Part shown: positions 9,887 to 19,749 of the stretch, one piece after another | Numbering within the stretch: the stretch's first letter is position 1 | Layout of the letters: each line of letters starts with the position of its first letter | NCBI RefSeq assembly: GCF_000024785.1 | Contig: NC_013441.1 | Coordinates: 1,736,001 to 1,800,000 of the forward strand | Direction: 5' to 3' | From: Gordonia bronchialis DSM 43247 | Lineage (GTDB): Bacteria > Actinomycetota > Actinomycetes > Mycobacteriales > Mycobacteriaceae | Length of the DNA: 64,000 nt | Translations under genes and position numbers: made by a program | The notes under the pieces: model-generated | Database searches by the model: none | What the model was told of the DNA's origin: nothing | Seen by the model: only the letters and a program-made list of their open reading frames with translations

Positions 9887-11205
9887 TCATTGGGGCATGC
9901 CGAGCTCGACTAGGGAGTTGGTCAGCGTTCCGTCGGTGAACAATGTCCAGTTGCCGGTCACGTGGGCAACCGCTGTCGCTGGTGGTGCAGTGGTCCCGGA
10001 CTGGTCGGAGTCGACATCGACGTACAGTTGCTGGTCGGTCGTCTCGATGATCAGGCTACGGCCGGCGATTCCCTGGAGCTTGGCATTCAGCGCCTTCGCG
10101 CGGGTCTGATCGAGGCTGAAGAGGGTCTGACCGTTGCGGACGTCGAACGCGACGATCTCGTCTCCCGCGGTCAATTGGTAAGCACCGATTCCTGCGGCCA
10201 CGTCGTACTGCACCTTCGGCAACCAGCCGTTGTCGGTCAACGTGAACACAGCCTCCGGGACGGCGAGCTTTGCGCCGGTCCGCAGGTCGAACGCGGTGTA
10301 GGGAATCCGACGATCGGCGCGACCGTACGTATTGATCCGATTCAAGCCGATGACCGCGCCGCCGCCGTACTGGTAGTCGAACTGACCGTCACATCCGGTG
10401 CCCTGCTGTGGTTGATCCATGTGCCCGAGCCACATCCCGTCCGATACCCGGACCACGCCGACTCGTGCGCACCGGTCGCGCCCCGCGATGGTGGAACCGG
10501 CTCGCTCGATGGCGATGGTCTCGGGCGTCGCCGCTTTTCCGGCGCCGTCCGATGTCCAGACGACACGGCCGCTGGCGGTGTCGACCCCGATCACGAAATA
10601 GCGTGCATAGTATACGTTTCCAGATGGCTGGCCGGTGTCGGCGTACACGATCGGGACCACCGGGCCACTCCCGATCCCGATCTGGCTGTCGTCGATTTTG
10701 GCATTGTTCTTCAGGTAGGTGACCGATTTCTCGACAGAACCTGTGAGCGGTTCACGGTGACGAGTCTGCCCTCCCAGTACTCGGGTTCGAGATTGGCTGC
10801 AGGGTGCCGCACGACGACTGCACCGATGAGCTTCGGCTCATCCAGTGAGCCCGAGCCTGCCCAAGCCTGGGATTCGATCTCTTCGCTGGGCAACAGCGTC
10901 GCGGCGTCGACGGTGACAGGTGATTTTCCCGGCAGATACACGGTGGCGGTGCCGCGCACTCCGCCGATGGGGAACTGCGTTTCCGAACCCCCGTCAAGTA
11001 GGAGTGGACCCGACACCGTGAACTCATCGAGATCGACGTGCTCGTCCGCGAGTTTCGGTGCAGTGGTGGTCGGCGTCGTCACTGGCGTCGCGGTCGTCGA
11101 GTCCGTGGTCGCCGTACTACCCGGACGGTCGGCCGACCCGCAGGCCGAAAGGGCTAGCGCGAGAATGACAACGACGGACGACAGCAAGAACCGTGAGTGA
11201 CTCAC
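9887..11205 (-). pseudogene. Frameshifted beta-propeller lipoprotein (PQQ/WD-like)
   Basis: The upstream half starts at GTG 11205, after AGAAGG, with a lipoprotein signal (LLSSVVVILALALSACGS) whose lipobox Cys would be acylated. It reads well to about EYWEGRLVTVN and then stops at 10,711. The downstream half is open in another frame from before 10,740 (PLTGSVEKSVTYLKNNAKI) through repeated propeller-like segments such as FDVRNGQTLF to the stop at 9887. Joined, they give a ~440-residue exported lipoprotein, so a single-base frameshift lies near 10,740-10,760. The function is unknown; propellers of this type bind partners or ligands. It is convergent with the SnoaL-like gene. Confidence 0.75.
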
Positions 11206-11330
11206 CGAGTACCCTTCTGCATCCCCGCGGGGCGCGGGACGGTGCAGAAGGACGCTATCAGCGCCGGGGACGACTGCACCGTCACCTGAACATACGAATA
11301 TGCCCAGTGCACAGGCGAATTGCGGTCGTA

Positions 11331-12326
11331 CTAGATGTCGAGGCGGGCGTACTCGCGCAGCTTCGTGGTGACGTGCACGGCCTCGATCCGGCGGATGGTG
11401 CCGGACTTGGAGCGCATGACCAGCGAGCGGGTGGTCGCGCCGCCCGGCCGGTAGGTCACGCCGCGCAGCATGTCGCCGTTGGTGACGCCGGTGGCGCAGA
11501 AGAAGGAGTTCTCGCCCTGTACCAGGATGTCGTTGGTGAGCACCCGGTCGAGGTCGTGACCGGCGTCGATTGCCTTCTGTCGCTCGGCGTCGTCCTTCGG
11601 CCAGAGCTTGCCCTGGATCTCGCCGCCCATGCACTTCATCGCGACCGCCGTGATGATGCCCTCGGGGGTTCCGCCCACACCCATCAGCATGTCGACGGTG
11701 GAGTAGTCGCCGGCCGCGGCGATCGCACCGGCGACGTCACCGTCGGAGATCAGCCGGATCTTGGCGCCGGCCTGACGGATCTCGCCGATCAGATCGGCGT
11801 GCCGCGGACGGTCGAGAACCACGACGGTCATGTCGCGGACATCGATGCCCTTGGCCTTGGCCACCGAATTGATGTTCCACTCGACGGATTCGTCGATGTT
11901 GATGGCGCCCTTGGCCTCTGGGCCCACGGCGATCTTGTTCATGTAGAACACCGCCGACGGATCGAACATGGTGCCGCGCTCACTGACCGCGATCACGGCG
12001 ATCGAGTTCGGCCGACCCTCGGCCATGAGCGTGGTGCCGTCGATGGGGTCGACCGCGACGTCGCAGTCGGGGCCGTCGCCGTCGCCCACCTCTTCGCCGT
12101 TGTAGAGCATCGGCGCCTCGTCCTTCTCGCCCTCGCCGATGACCACCACTCCGCGCATCGACACCGTGGAGAGCAGTTCGCGCATGGCGTCGACCGCGGC
12201 CTTGTCGCCACCGTTCTTGTCGCCACGCCCAACCCAACGTCCGGCGGCCAAGGCCGCGGCCTCGGTGACGCGAACCAACTCCATCGCGAGGTTGCGATCA
12301 GGTGCCTGGTGGGTGCTCGTGGACAT
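11331..12326 (-). CDS. glpX: Class II fructose-1,6-bisphosphatase
   Basis: A 331-residue GlpX-type phosphatase for gluconeogenesis, removing the 1-phosphate of fructose-1,6-bisphosphate. Metal and phosphate motifs are visible: [11 protein letters not shown] and VDPIDGTTL. The start at ATG 12326 is preferred because GAGGAG lies ten bases upstream; a longer reading frame to 12,371 adds a non-conserved leader. The neighbour DUF4245 gene is divergent, exactly as glpX (Rv1099c) and Rv1100 are in M. tuberculosis. Confidence 0.97.
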   Translation of the reverse strand: MSTSTHQAPDRNLAMELVRVTEAAALAAGRWVGRGDKNGGDKAAVDAMRELLSTVSMRGVVVIGEGEKDEAPMLYNGEEVGDGDGPDCDVAVDPIDGTTLMAEGRPNSIAVIAVSERGTMFDPSAVFYMNKIAVGPEAKGAINIDESVEWNINSVAKAKGIDVRDMTVVVLDRPRHADLIGEIRQAGAKIRLISDGDVAGAIAAAGDYSTVDMLMGVGGTPEGIITAVAMKCMGGEIQGKLWPKDDAERQKAIDAGHDLDRVLTNDILVQGENSFFCATGVTNGDMLRGVTYRPGGATTRSLVMRSKSGTIRRIEAVHVTTKLREYARLDI

Positions 12327-12472
12327 GGCTCTGAAACTCCTCGGCGTCGGCGATGCGTGCTCGTGTCCCATCCTTGCATGTCATACCGGACATTCCGACG
12401 GCGGGCCGGTGCGGGGCGAGGGGTGGCAGAGGGGTGGCGTCGCGGCCCGACGGGTGATGGGATACTCGGCTC

Positions 12473-13051
12473 ATGGCACAGAAACCGCGCTATCTGATCA
12501 GCGGCAAGGACATGATCTGGTCTCTGATCCCGCTGCTCGCGATCTGCGCGGTGGTCGCGATGGTGTCGGGCAACTGCTCGGTGGGTCTCACCGGCGGGGC
12601 ATCCGACGACAGGGTCCCCGCCTTCGACGTCGCGAGTTCACTGAAGGCCGACGCCCGCGAGATGCCGTTCCCGGTCCGGCTGCCGGCGACGCCGGCCGGC
12701 TGGAAACCCAACTCCGGATCGTCGCCGTCACTGGACGGCCACCGGGTCAGTACTGCCGGGTGGATCAGCGGCAACGGCGCGTACGTGCAGCTCACGCAGA
12801 GCGACGCCACGGAGGACTCCCTGATCGGTTATCTCCGCGGCGAGGAGGACTACGACGCGGTGAGCGCGAACGGTACCCGCGAGGTGGCCGGCCGGACGTG
12901 GGTGACCTACTCGACGACGGGCGGCAAGAAGTTCTGGGTGACCGATCTCGGGGACGTGCGCATCGCCGTGCTCTCCCGCGGCCCGGACTCCGACATGGAA
13001 CAGCTCGCGACGGCCGTGCTCGCCGCCGATCCACTGCGCCGAAACGGGTGA
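12473..13051 (+). CDS. DUF4245 membrane-anchored protein (Rv1100-like)
   Basis: A 192-residue protein with a short cytoplasmic N-terminus, one membrane helix (about residues 15-35, WSLIPLLAICAVVAMVSG) and an extracellular domain of ~150 residues containing VRLPATPAGWKPNSGS. This fits DUF4245, present beside glpX across Mycobacteriales. The function is not known. The C-terminal GPDSDMEQLATAVLAA is conserved in style. ATG start. Confidence 0.85.
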   Translation: MAQKPRYLISGKDMIWSLIPLLAICAVVAMVSGNCSVGLTGGASDDRVPAFDVASSLKADAREMPFPVRLPATPAGWKPNSGSSPSLDGHRVSTAGWISGNGAYVQLTQSDATEDSLIGYLRGEEDYDAVSANGTREVAGRTWVTYSTTGGKKFWVTDLGDVRIAVLSRGPDSDMEQLATAVLAADPLRRNG

Positions 13052-13219
13052 CCCGGCGTCGTTCCGACGATCGAACTTGCCCGACGCACCTTGACATGCG
13101 CGACACACCTGCGCACGGTCGCGGTTCGATTGCGCGCTCGGCGCGAGAAGACGGGTAGTGCGCTACTCGTGAGGTGACGGCGCGCGATTCCTAGCGTTTC
13201 TCCTGTGAGGAGGCGCGCG

Positions 13220-13495
13220 ATGACGTGGAACCCGTTCCGCCCGGCAACGATCCGGTTACTGTGGTTGCGCGCGCTGCCGAGCGCCGTGCTGTTCGTGCTG
13301 ATGGTCGGGGTGGTCCCGCTCGACACCGCCGCGGGATCGGTGCCCGGTCGCGTTCCGGTCAGCGTCCGAATCGCTCCGGCGGTCACGGTGTCCACTCCGT
13401 CGGTGACGGCCCCGGCAGCCGCGTGCGTGCCCTGCCGGCGGGCCGCCGAGATCCGCTGGGAACTCGACGTGCGTCAGAGTGCCGCGCTGCAGTGA
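13220..13495 (+). CDS. Small hypothetical protein with one membrane or signal segment
   Basis: A 91-residue ORF from ATG 13220, with a strong GAGGAGG ribosome binding site at 13208-13213 six bases upstream; this is better supported than GTG 13205. A hydrophobic stretch (ALPSAVLFVLMVGVVPL) lies near residues 18-35. The remainder is Ala/Val/Pro rich with a Cys pair in ACVPCRR. I do not recognise a family. It is convergent with xseB, ending 12 bases away. Confidence 0.5.
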   Translation: MTWNPFRPATIRLLWLRALPSAVLFVLMVGVVPLDTAAGSVPGRVPVSVRIAPAVTVSTPSVTAPAAACVPCRRAAEIRWELDVRQSAALQ

Positions 13496-13507
13496 GGCCC
13501 GGACCGC

Positions 13508-13747
13508 TCAGTCTTGCGTGTCGTCGTCGGACTCCTTCTGTGCCAGAACGGCTTCGATCTTCTCCCGCGCACCGGTCAGATGATGGGTACAGCGGGTCGC
13601 GAGCGCTTCGCCACGTTCCCAGAGCCGGAGCGACTCGTCGAGGTCGAGGCCGCCGTGCTCGAGGGTCGTGACGATCTCCGCGAGTTCGTCACGGGCCTGC
13701 TCGTAGCCGAGCTGTTCGACCGGGGTGGGGGTGTCGTCGTCGGTCAT
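13508..13747 (-). CDS. xseB: Exodeoxyribonuclease VII small subunit
   Basis: A 79-residue, largely helical protein with the XseB pattern [20 protein letters not shown] and [12 protein letters not shown]. It associates in several copies with XseA to degrade single-stranded DNA. Its start overlaps the end of xseA by four bases, so translation is coupled. Confidence 0.96.
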   Translation of the reverse strand: MTDDDTPTPVEQLGYEQARDELAEIVTTLEHGGLDLDESLRLWERGEALATRCTHHLTGAREKIEAVLAQKESDDDTQD

Positions 13748-14973
13748 CGCGACTCATCTCCTTCGGTGACGGTGGCGTGGGCGGCGCCGTCGGACACCCG
13801 GATGCGCAGGCGCGCACCCGGATACATGTCTGCCACCGCGCCGACGATCTGCTGATCGGAATCGGCCCGCTGCACCACCGCGTAACCACGGGCGAGGGTC
13901 TGTGCGGGACCCAGCGTGCCCAGCTGCGCCGACAGGTGCTCGATGCGACGGTCCTCGACGTCGACGCGCCGCCGGATGTCGCGGCGCAGGGCACGCCGCA
14001 GGTCGCCGACACGCGCGGCCTCGGCGTCGACGAGCGTATGTGGGCGCGCCAACACGGGCCGTGCGCGTAAGCCGTCGACGATGTGGGCTTCGCGACGGAC
14101 CCAGTTGCGCAGGGCGTGTGCGCTGCGGCGGCGCAGTGCGGCGATGGCGGCGAGTTCGGCCTCGACGTCGGGGACGACCCGCTTGGCCGCGTCGGTCGGG
14201 GTGGCCGCCCGGACATCGGCGACCAGATCGAGCAGCGGAGCGTCGGGTTCGTGGCCGATGGCACTGATCACCGGGGTCGTGCAGGTGGCGACCGCACGTA
14301 GCAGCGCCTCGTCGGAGAACGGGAGCAGATCTTCGACGCTGCCCCCGCCGCGGGCGATGATGATGACCTCGACGTCGGGGTGGGCGTCAAGCGCCGCGAG
14401 GTGCGAGAGGATCGCCGGGACCGCGGTGGGGCCTTGCACGGGGGCGTCGCGCACCTCGAACCGGACCGCCGACCAACGACCTGTCGCCACCGCGACCACG
14501 TCGCGGGCAGCGGCGCTCGCGCGGCCGCTGATGAGTCCGATGCTCTTGGGCAGGAAGGGAAGTGGGCGCTTGAGCCGCGGATCGAACAGGCCCTCGGCGG
14601 CCAGTAGTTGACGCAGGCGTTCGATGCGCAGCAGCAACTGGCCGATGCCCACCGGCCGGATGTCGCTGATCCGCAGCGACAGCGTACCGCGTCCGGTGTA
14701 GTAGCTCGGACGCCCGAGGACCACCACATGCGAACCGTCGGTGAGCGGAACCTCGGTGCGCGCCAACAGATCCGGGCTGCAGGTGACCGAGATGGAGATG
14801 TCGGCGGCCGGGTCGCGCAGGGTGAGGAACGCGGTGCGGGTGCCCGGGCGCCGACTGATCTGGGTGACCTGACCCTCTACCCAGATCTGTCCGAGGCGGT
14901 GAATCCAGTCGGCGATCTTGGTGTTGACGGTCCGAACCGGCCACGGATTGTCCGCGGTGTTCGGTGAACTCAT
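13744..14973 (-). CDS. xseA: Exodeoxyribonuclease VII large subunit
   Basis: A 409-residue protein: an N-terminal OB fold (~res 10-110) followed by the XseA catalytic domain. Conserved blocks include [32 protein letters not shown] and [26 protein letters not shown] (cite: [20 protein letters not shown]). It is the catalytic subunit of the single-strand-specific exonuclease. It forms an operon with xseB and follows the lipid-droplet-protein gene by 13 bases on the same strand. Confidence 0.96.
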   Translation of the reverse strand: MSSPNTADNPWPVRTVNTKIADWIHRLGQIWVEGQVTQISRRPGTRTAFLTLRDPAADISISVTCSPDLLARTEVPLTDGSHVVVLGRPSYYTGRGTLSLRISDIRPVGIGQLLLRIERLRQLLAAEGLFDPRLKRPLPFLPKSIGLISGRASAAARDVVAVATGRWSAVRFEVRDAPVQGPTAVPAILSHLAALDAHPDVEVIIIARGGGSVEDLLPFSDEALLRAVATCTTPVISAIGHEPDAPLLDLVADVRAATPTDAAKRVVPDVEAELAAIAALRRRSAHALRNWVRREAHIVDGLRARPVLARPHTLVDAEAARVGDLRRALRRDIRRRVDVEDRRIEHLSAQLGTLGPAQTLARGYAVVQRADSDQQIVGAVADMYPGARLRIRVSDGAAHATVTEGDESR

Positions 14974-14986
14974 GCGCCCTCGGGGA

Positions 14987-15676
14987 TCACGTGGACCGTT
15001 TGCTCTGCGCCGCGATCCGGTTGTCGAGCATCGTCACGAACGGCGCACGGTTGCGATTGGTCTTCTCGTAGTCGAGCAGTTCCTGCAGGTCCTCGGAGCC
15101 GACCGAACGCAGCTTCGCCCGCAACTGCGCCAGCGTCAGACCGTCGTACTCGATGTACTCGACCACCTCGGGGGCCGGGCCCGAGCTCGACTTGGCCGGT
15201 GCTTTCTTGGCCGAGGTGTTCTTCGCCGGGCGCTTGGTGGCGGATGTCACCGCCCCGGCACCGGTGTCGTCGGAGTCACCTGCGACGACACTCTCGGGTG
15301 CCGAGCTGTACAGGGCGAATCGCCCGGCAGCCGGGGTGTCGACGTCGTTGTGCTCGGGCGCCGGACTCTCGGGTGTCGCGTCGTCCTGCGCCGCCGGGCT
15401 CTCACGTGTGGGGGGCTGCTGGTCGAGGTCGTCGTCCTCGTCGAATCGAGCCCACTGGGGCTGCTCACTGGGCTTGTCGAAGATCATCTCGAGCGCGGCG
15501 TCGCCCTTGATGGCCAACTCGGCGATGTTCTGCTGCGCGCGCATCCCCGCCTGCAGCGTCTGGCTGACCGCCGTCATCGGCAGGGTGACGAGCAGAGTGG
15601 GCAGCTTGCGGGTCTCCTCGATGGCCGTGACGATCAGTCCTGCGGCGATACGGGCCGGGTAAGGTGCGCGAACCAT
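14987..15676 (-). CDS. Lipid droplet-associated protein family (Rv1109c-like)
   Basis: A 229-residue protein with an amphipathic N-terminal ~75 residues ([20 protein letters not shown]), an acidic, Pro/Ser-rich linker, a Lys/Ala-rich segment ([16 protein letters not shown]) and a conserved C-terminus ([31 protein letters not shown]). The position between xseA and ispH matches Rv1109c, whose family is named for association with triacylglycerol droplets. The likely role is at lipid inclusions; the mechanism is unknown. Divergent from ispH. Confidence 0.8.
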   Translation of the reverse strand: MVRAPYPARIAAGLIVTAIEETRKLPTLLVTLPMTAVSQTLQAGMRAQQNIAELAIKGDAALEMIFDKPSEQPQWARFDEDDDLDQQPPTRESPAAQDDATPESPAPEHNDVDTPAAGRFALYSSAPESVVAGDSDDTGAGAVTSATKRPAKNTSAKKAPAKSSSGPAPEVVEYIEYDGLTLAQLRAKLRSVGSEDLQELLDYEKTNRNRAPFVTMLDNRIAAQSKRST

Positions 15677-15728
15677 GCCAACACTCTGCCATCACCCGGT
15701 GGCGTGTCCAACCCGTACCCTGGGAACC

Positions 15729-16682
15729 ATGAGTGAATCCAAGCGCGTCCTGCTCGCCGAACCGCGGGGCTACTGCGCCGGGGTCGACCGGGCGGTGGAG
15801 ACCGTGGAGCGGGCACTCGACAAGCACGGCGCACCGGTGTACGTCCGCAAGGAGATCGTGCACAACCGCCACGTGGTGGAGACCCTGAGCGATCGCGGGG
15901 CCGTGTTCGTCGGCGAGACCGACGAGGTCCCCGAGGGCGCCATCGTCGTGTTCTCCGCGCACGGGGTGTCCCCGGAGGTGCACCGGACCGCCGCCGCCCG
16001 CAGCCTCAAGACCATCGACGCGACGTGCCCGCTGGTCACCAAGGTGCACCAAGAGGCCAAGCGCTTCGCCCGCGACGACTACGACATCCTGCTCATCGGC
16101 CACGAAGGCCATGAAGAGGTGGAAGGCACCGCCGGTGAGGCGCCCGAGCACATCCAGCTCGTCGACGGCCCGGACAGTGTCGACAAGGTGTCGGTGCGTG
16201 ACGAATCCAAGGTGATCTGGCTGTCCCAGACGACGTTGTCGGTCGACGAGACGATGGAAACCGTGAAGCGACTGCGCGAGAAGTTCCCCCAGCTCGCCGA
16301 CCCGCCCAGCGACGACATCTGCTACGCCACCCAGAACCGTCAGGTCGCCGTGAAGGCGATGGCCCCGCACTGCGACCTCGTGATCGTCGTCGGGTCAACG
16401 AACTCGTCCAACTCGGTGCGCCTCGTGGAGGTCGCCGTGCAGAACGGCGCGAGCGCCGGTCACCTGGTCGACTACGCCCGCGAGATCGACCCGGCGTGGT
16501 TGGAAGGCGTGAACACCGTCGGCGTCACCTCCGGTGCCTCGGTACCCGAGGTCCTGGTCCGCGGCGTCCTGGACTACCTCGCCGAGCGCGGCTACGACTC
16601 GGTGGAGACGGTCAACACCGCCGAAGAGACCCTCACCTTCGCGTTGCCGCGCGAGCTGCGGCCGGCGCGGACCGCGCGCTGA
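15729..16682 (+). CDS. ispH: 4-hydroxy-3-methylbut-2-enyl diphosphate reductase
   Basis: A 317-residue last enzyme of the MEP isoprenoid pathway, producing IPP and DMAPP on a 4Fe-4S cluster. The three cluster cysteines are in GYCAGVDRA (Cys16), DATCPLV and [20 protein letters not shown] and SAHGVSPEV are active-site blocks. ATG 15729 is chosen because the upstream in-frame extension to 15,675 overlaps the divergent gene and lacks the family start. It is the last gene of the Rv1093-Rv1110 synteny block. Confidence 0.97.
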   Translation: MSESKRVLLAEPRGYCAGVDRAVETVERALDKHGAPVYVRKEIVHNRHVVETLSDRGAVFVGETDEVPEGAIVVFSAHGVSPEVHRTAAARSLKTIDATCPLVTKVHQEAKRFARDDYDILLIGHEGHEEVEGTAGEAPEHIQLVDGPDSVDKVSVRDESKVIWLSQTTLSVDETMETVKRLREKFPQLADPPSDDICYATQNRQVAVKAMAPHCDLVIVVGSTNSSNSVRLVEVAVQNGASAGHLVDYAREIDPAWLEGVNTVGVTSGASVPEVLVRGVLDYLAERGYDSVETVNTAEETLTFALPRELRPARTAR

Positions 16683-16697
16683 GGTCTCAGCGGCCCC

Positions 16698-18092
16698 TCA
16701 GAAGTCGTCGGGGTCGAGACGCTTGACCCGGCGGTGCGGAAACGCCAGCGCGAGCACCGCGGCGATCACCACCGCGCACACGGCCACGCCCGCCAGCGCC
16801 ACGTTGCGGGCGGTGTGATCGGGTGCGGGGTCCACCGTGGGCGCGGCGATCGGCGCGGACGCATTCGGATCTCGCCGCTGCGGCGGGAGGACCGCGGTGA
16901 GCGCGGCGACGGGATCGATGACGCCGTAGCCGATTTGCTGATCGTGTCCGGTGCCGGGCGCGTGCGCGGTGCGGATGATGCGGTCCATCACCTCGCGCGC
17001 CGACAGTTGCGGGTACCTGGCCCGGATGAGGGCTGCAGTGCCGGCCACATATGGGGTGGCAAAACTGGTGCCGGTCAACGGGATCGGCCCGGTCTCGGTC
17101 CGCTGGGCAGACACCAGCGATGATGATCCGCGCGCGCTGTCGAGGCTGATGATCTCGTTGCCGGGGGCCGCGACGCTCACCCACGGGCCGTTGAGGCTCG
17201 ACGGCAACGGCGTCCCGGTCGACGCATCCACCGATCCGACGGCCAGGACGTAGGGGGCGAACCAGGCGGGAGATGCGATGGTGCTCACCGACTTCCAGCC
17301 GCTGGGATCGTCGGCTGCCGGCGGCTGATTCTGAGGCCGGCATGCGCCGTTGCTCTCGACGTTGCCCGCCGCGACCACGACCACCACGTTGCGGTCGTAG
17401 GCGTAGCGCACCGCGGCGCCGAGCGCGGGGTCGTTGAGTTTATCCGCGTCCGGCGCGCAGGCCACCTGGGAGATGTTGATGACGGTGGCACGCAGATCGA
17501 CCGCCCGGACGATGGCGTGGGCCAGCGTGCGGACCGTCCCGAATCCTGAACCGACGTCGGGCTTTCGGCTCTCGCGCTTACGGTCGGCTGCCTCGTAGGC
17601 GCCGCTGGACTGACGGATCGCGATGATCGTCGACTCCGGCGCGATCCCGGCGAAGGCGTCCGAACTGCTCGGCCGTGCGGCGATGATCCCGGCCACGAGG
17701 GTGCCGTGGGCGTCGCAGTCGTCGAGACCGACACCGTCGGAGACATAGTCGCCACCGGGAATCACTCGTCCCAGTCTCGGGTGTGGTGTGACGCCGGTGT
17801 CGATGACGGCGATGCGCTGCCCGGCCCCGCGGCCGAAACGCCACAACTCATCGAAGTTCATCATCGCTTGCGCCGCACCGGGTTTGGCGTAGCTTCGGAT
17901 CGACGTCGCGGTGGTGCAGTGGTGACTCTGCCGAGTCGGTTCGGGCGGTGCGACCGGAGCCGAGCGGATGAGTGCGCCCGTATCGATCCGCGGAGGGGTG
18001 ACCGCGGCCGCCGGCGCGGCGCAGGTGAGCAGCACACCGGCGGTCACCATGACGGGAACCGCCCGGCGCCACCGCCCCCGCAGAACGGACAC
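16698..18092 (-). CDS. mycP4: Mycosin, subtilisin-like protease of the ESX-4 type VII secretion system
   Basis: A 464-residue exported serine protease. Residues 1-31 are a signal peptide. The catalytic triad is D98 in IAVIDTG, H129 in DAHGTLVAGI and S343 in TGTSFATPYVAG, with oxyanion N244 in AAGN. A C-terminal membrane helix (~res 430-452) is followed by a basic tail. Mycosins sit on the outer face of the membrane complex and are needed for type VII secretion. The gene begins three bases after eccD4 ends, on the same strand. It is assigned to ESX-4 by its eccD/eccC/rplM neighbours. Confidence 0.95.
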   Translation of the reverse strand: MSVLRGRWRRAVPVMVTAGVLLTCAAPAAAVTPPRIDTGALIRSAPVAPPEPTRQSHHCTTATSIRSYAKPGAAQAMMNFDELWRFGRGAGQRIAVIDTGVTPHPRLGRVIPGGDYVSDGVGLDDCDAHGTLVAGIIAARPSSSDAFAGIAPESTIIAIRQSSGAYEAADRKRESRKPDVGSGFGTVRTLAHAIVRAVDLRATVINISQVACAPDADKLNDPALGAAVRYAYDRNVVVVVAAGNVESNGACRPQNQPPAADDPSGWKSVSTIASPAWFAPYVLAVGSVDASTGTPLPSSLNGPWVSVAAPGNEIISLDSARGSSSLVSAQRTETGPIPLTGTSFATPYVAGTAALIRARYPQLSAREVMDRIIRTAHAPGTGHDQQIGYGVIDPVAALTAVLPPQRRDPNASAPIAAPTVDPAPDHTARNVALAGVAVCAVVIAAVLALAFPHRRVKRLDPDDF

Positions 18093-18095
18093 GGT

Positions 18096-19643
18096 CTAGA
18101 TCTCCCGGACGATGCGGTAGAGATCGAGGATCCACAGCAACAACGGGACAATCGTTGTCACCAGCAGGTATTCGAGTATCTCGACCGCGCGGCGTATCAC
18201 CGGCGAAAACTCCTGGGTGGGTGCGATGACCCCGAAGACCAGAGCGCCGCAGAGTACGAGGACAGCGAGTCCGAACCCGATGAGCGGCCAGTGATCGTCG
18301 CCGAAGGCAAGCCCGGTGATCAGCGTGATCAGGGTGAGCGCTCCGCCGATGATCAGCGTCGCCGCCTGGAAGAGATCGCTGTGCGACCGGCCGCGCAGAC
18401 ACAGCACCGCCCCGACGATCGCCGCGTAGGCGGTGGTCTTGGCGTCGAACCCGCCCAGCGGGGCCGCGGTGAGCACCGCGGCAACGACTGTGACGCAGGT
18501 GAATCCGACGACGATGCCGGTCAGATAGGAGTTGGCCACAAACGATCGACGCTCGAGTGCGTTTGCCTTGGGCAGGGCCATGGCACCGATCGCCCCGATG
18601 CCCTCGATCGTGGGTCGTGGTGCGACGTCTTCGATGTCGATGGCTGCGCCCGCGGTCGGTACCGGCGGGAGCGGCAACTTGGCCAGCACAATGGTGGCCC
18701 GAGGTGCCAATGCGATGACCAGCAGACCGGCGGCGGTGACCACGGCGGCCACGTCGGACACCGCAGCGTCGACGAGTATCAGTGCGCCACAACCGAGTAC
18801 ACCGCCGATAGCTGCGCTGGTGAGGGCACTGTGGGTGATGGGGCCGACCCCGGTGAGCCGGTACGAGACGATCGCGGCTAGCAATGTCAGCGCAAAGCCG
18901 AGGGTCACGTGCGGCGCGCCGAAGCCGCCAGGGGTGATCAGCATGCCGGCGACGAACACCGCCGGCATCGCGCACAGCGAGACGATGGTCGCCGACAGCG
19001 GATCACGGTAGTAGCGAGAGACGATGGTCGACGCGGTGATCAGCGCGAGAGCGAGCAGCCCGGCGAGACCGGCCACCCACAGGGTCTCGTCGGTGCGGCG
19101 GAATGCGGCCACGCCCGCCGAGGCCGCCACCGAGGCGAGCAGCGCGAGACCGTATCCCACGTAGCGGGCGGAGGTGGCCGACCAGTTGACGAACTGCGAC
19201 TCGTTGAGTTTCGCGACCGCGTCGACGACGTCGTCGAAGAGCACGGGGGACTCGCCGGTGCGTGTCGAGGTGAGCAGCAGCAGGTCACCGTCGCGGATGC
19301 CGGACTCCGAGAGCGACCGGTTGAGGGGGAGCGGCTCCCGCCCGACGAGAGCCAGCGCCCACCGGTTCTGGCGGTCGTGACGACGTTCGGGGCCCGCTGG
19401 GTCGGCATCCGGATCGTCGGCGTCATGATGGGACGGGTTGCGCGATTCGATCTGGGCGACAAGGTCGCCCATCAGGCCGGCCAGCGGGATGGCGGCCGGC
19501 AGGGCGACGTCGAGCTGGGTGTTGCCGCCGAGTACGGACACGCGGACGAGCGCGGGTTCGATCGTCGGCTCACGACCGGTCTGCGTCGGTGTGCCGGCCG
19601 GTTGCCCGGACGGCGGCGCAAGTCTCGTGTCCACAGGTGTCAT
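18096..19643 (-). CDS. eccD4: EccD4, type VII secretion integral membrane protein
   Basis: A 515-residue protein from ATG 19643, chosen for GGGAGG nine bases upstream; a much longer open frame runs antisense into eccC and is not coding. An N-terminal ubiquitin-like domain (~35-125: VRVSVLGGNTQLDVALP, GDLLLLT) is followed by about 11 membrane helices and the ending ILDLYRIVREI. EccD forms much of the membrane channel of the ESX complex. Transcribed with mycP4 and divergent from eccC4. Confidence 0.93.
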   Translation of the reverse strand: MTPVDTRLAPPSGQPAGTPTQTGREPTIEPALVRVSVLGGNTQLDVALPAAIPLAGLMGDLVAQIESRNPSHHDADDPDADPAGPERRHDRQNRWALALVGREPLPLNRSLSESGIRDGDLLLLTSTRTGESPVLFDDVVDAVAKLNESQFVNWSATSARYVGYGLALLASVAASAGVAAFRRTDETLWVAGLAGLLALALITASTIVSRYYRDPLSATIVSLCAMPAVFVAGMLITPGGFGAPHVTLGFALTLLAAIVSYRLTGVGPITHSALTSAAIGGVLGCGALILVDAAVSDVAAVVTAAGLLVIALAPRATIVLAKLPLPPVPTAGAAIDIEDVAPRPTIEGIGAIGAMALPKANALERRSFVANSYLTGIVVGFTCVTVVAAVLTAAPLGGFDAKTTAYAAIVGAVLCLRGRSHSDLFQAATLIIGGALTLITLITGLAFGDDHWPLIGFGLAVLVLCGALVFGVIAPTQEFSPVIRRAVEILEYLLVTTIVPLLLWILDLYRIVREI

Positions 19644-19749
19644 CGATGGAACCTCCCCCAATGCTTGAACCGCTAACATAACGAACCTCGGCCCGGTGCA
19701 CCGCAGGAGATGCACAGACAGGGGGCCGCGAAGGGGGCGGGGGACTGCG

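Noticed and set aside
11206..11634. N-terminal extension of the lipoprotein frame into glpX
   Set aside because: The clear signal peptide and ribosome binding site place the start at 11205; the upstream part is a shadow of glpX.
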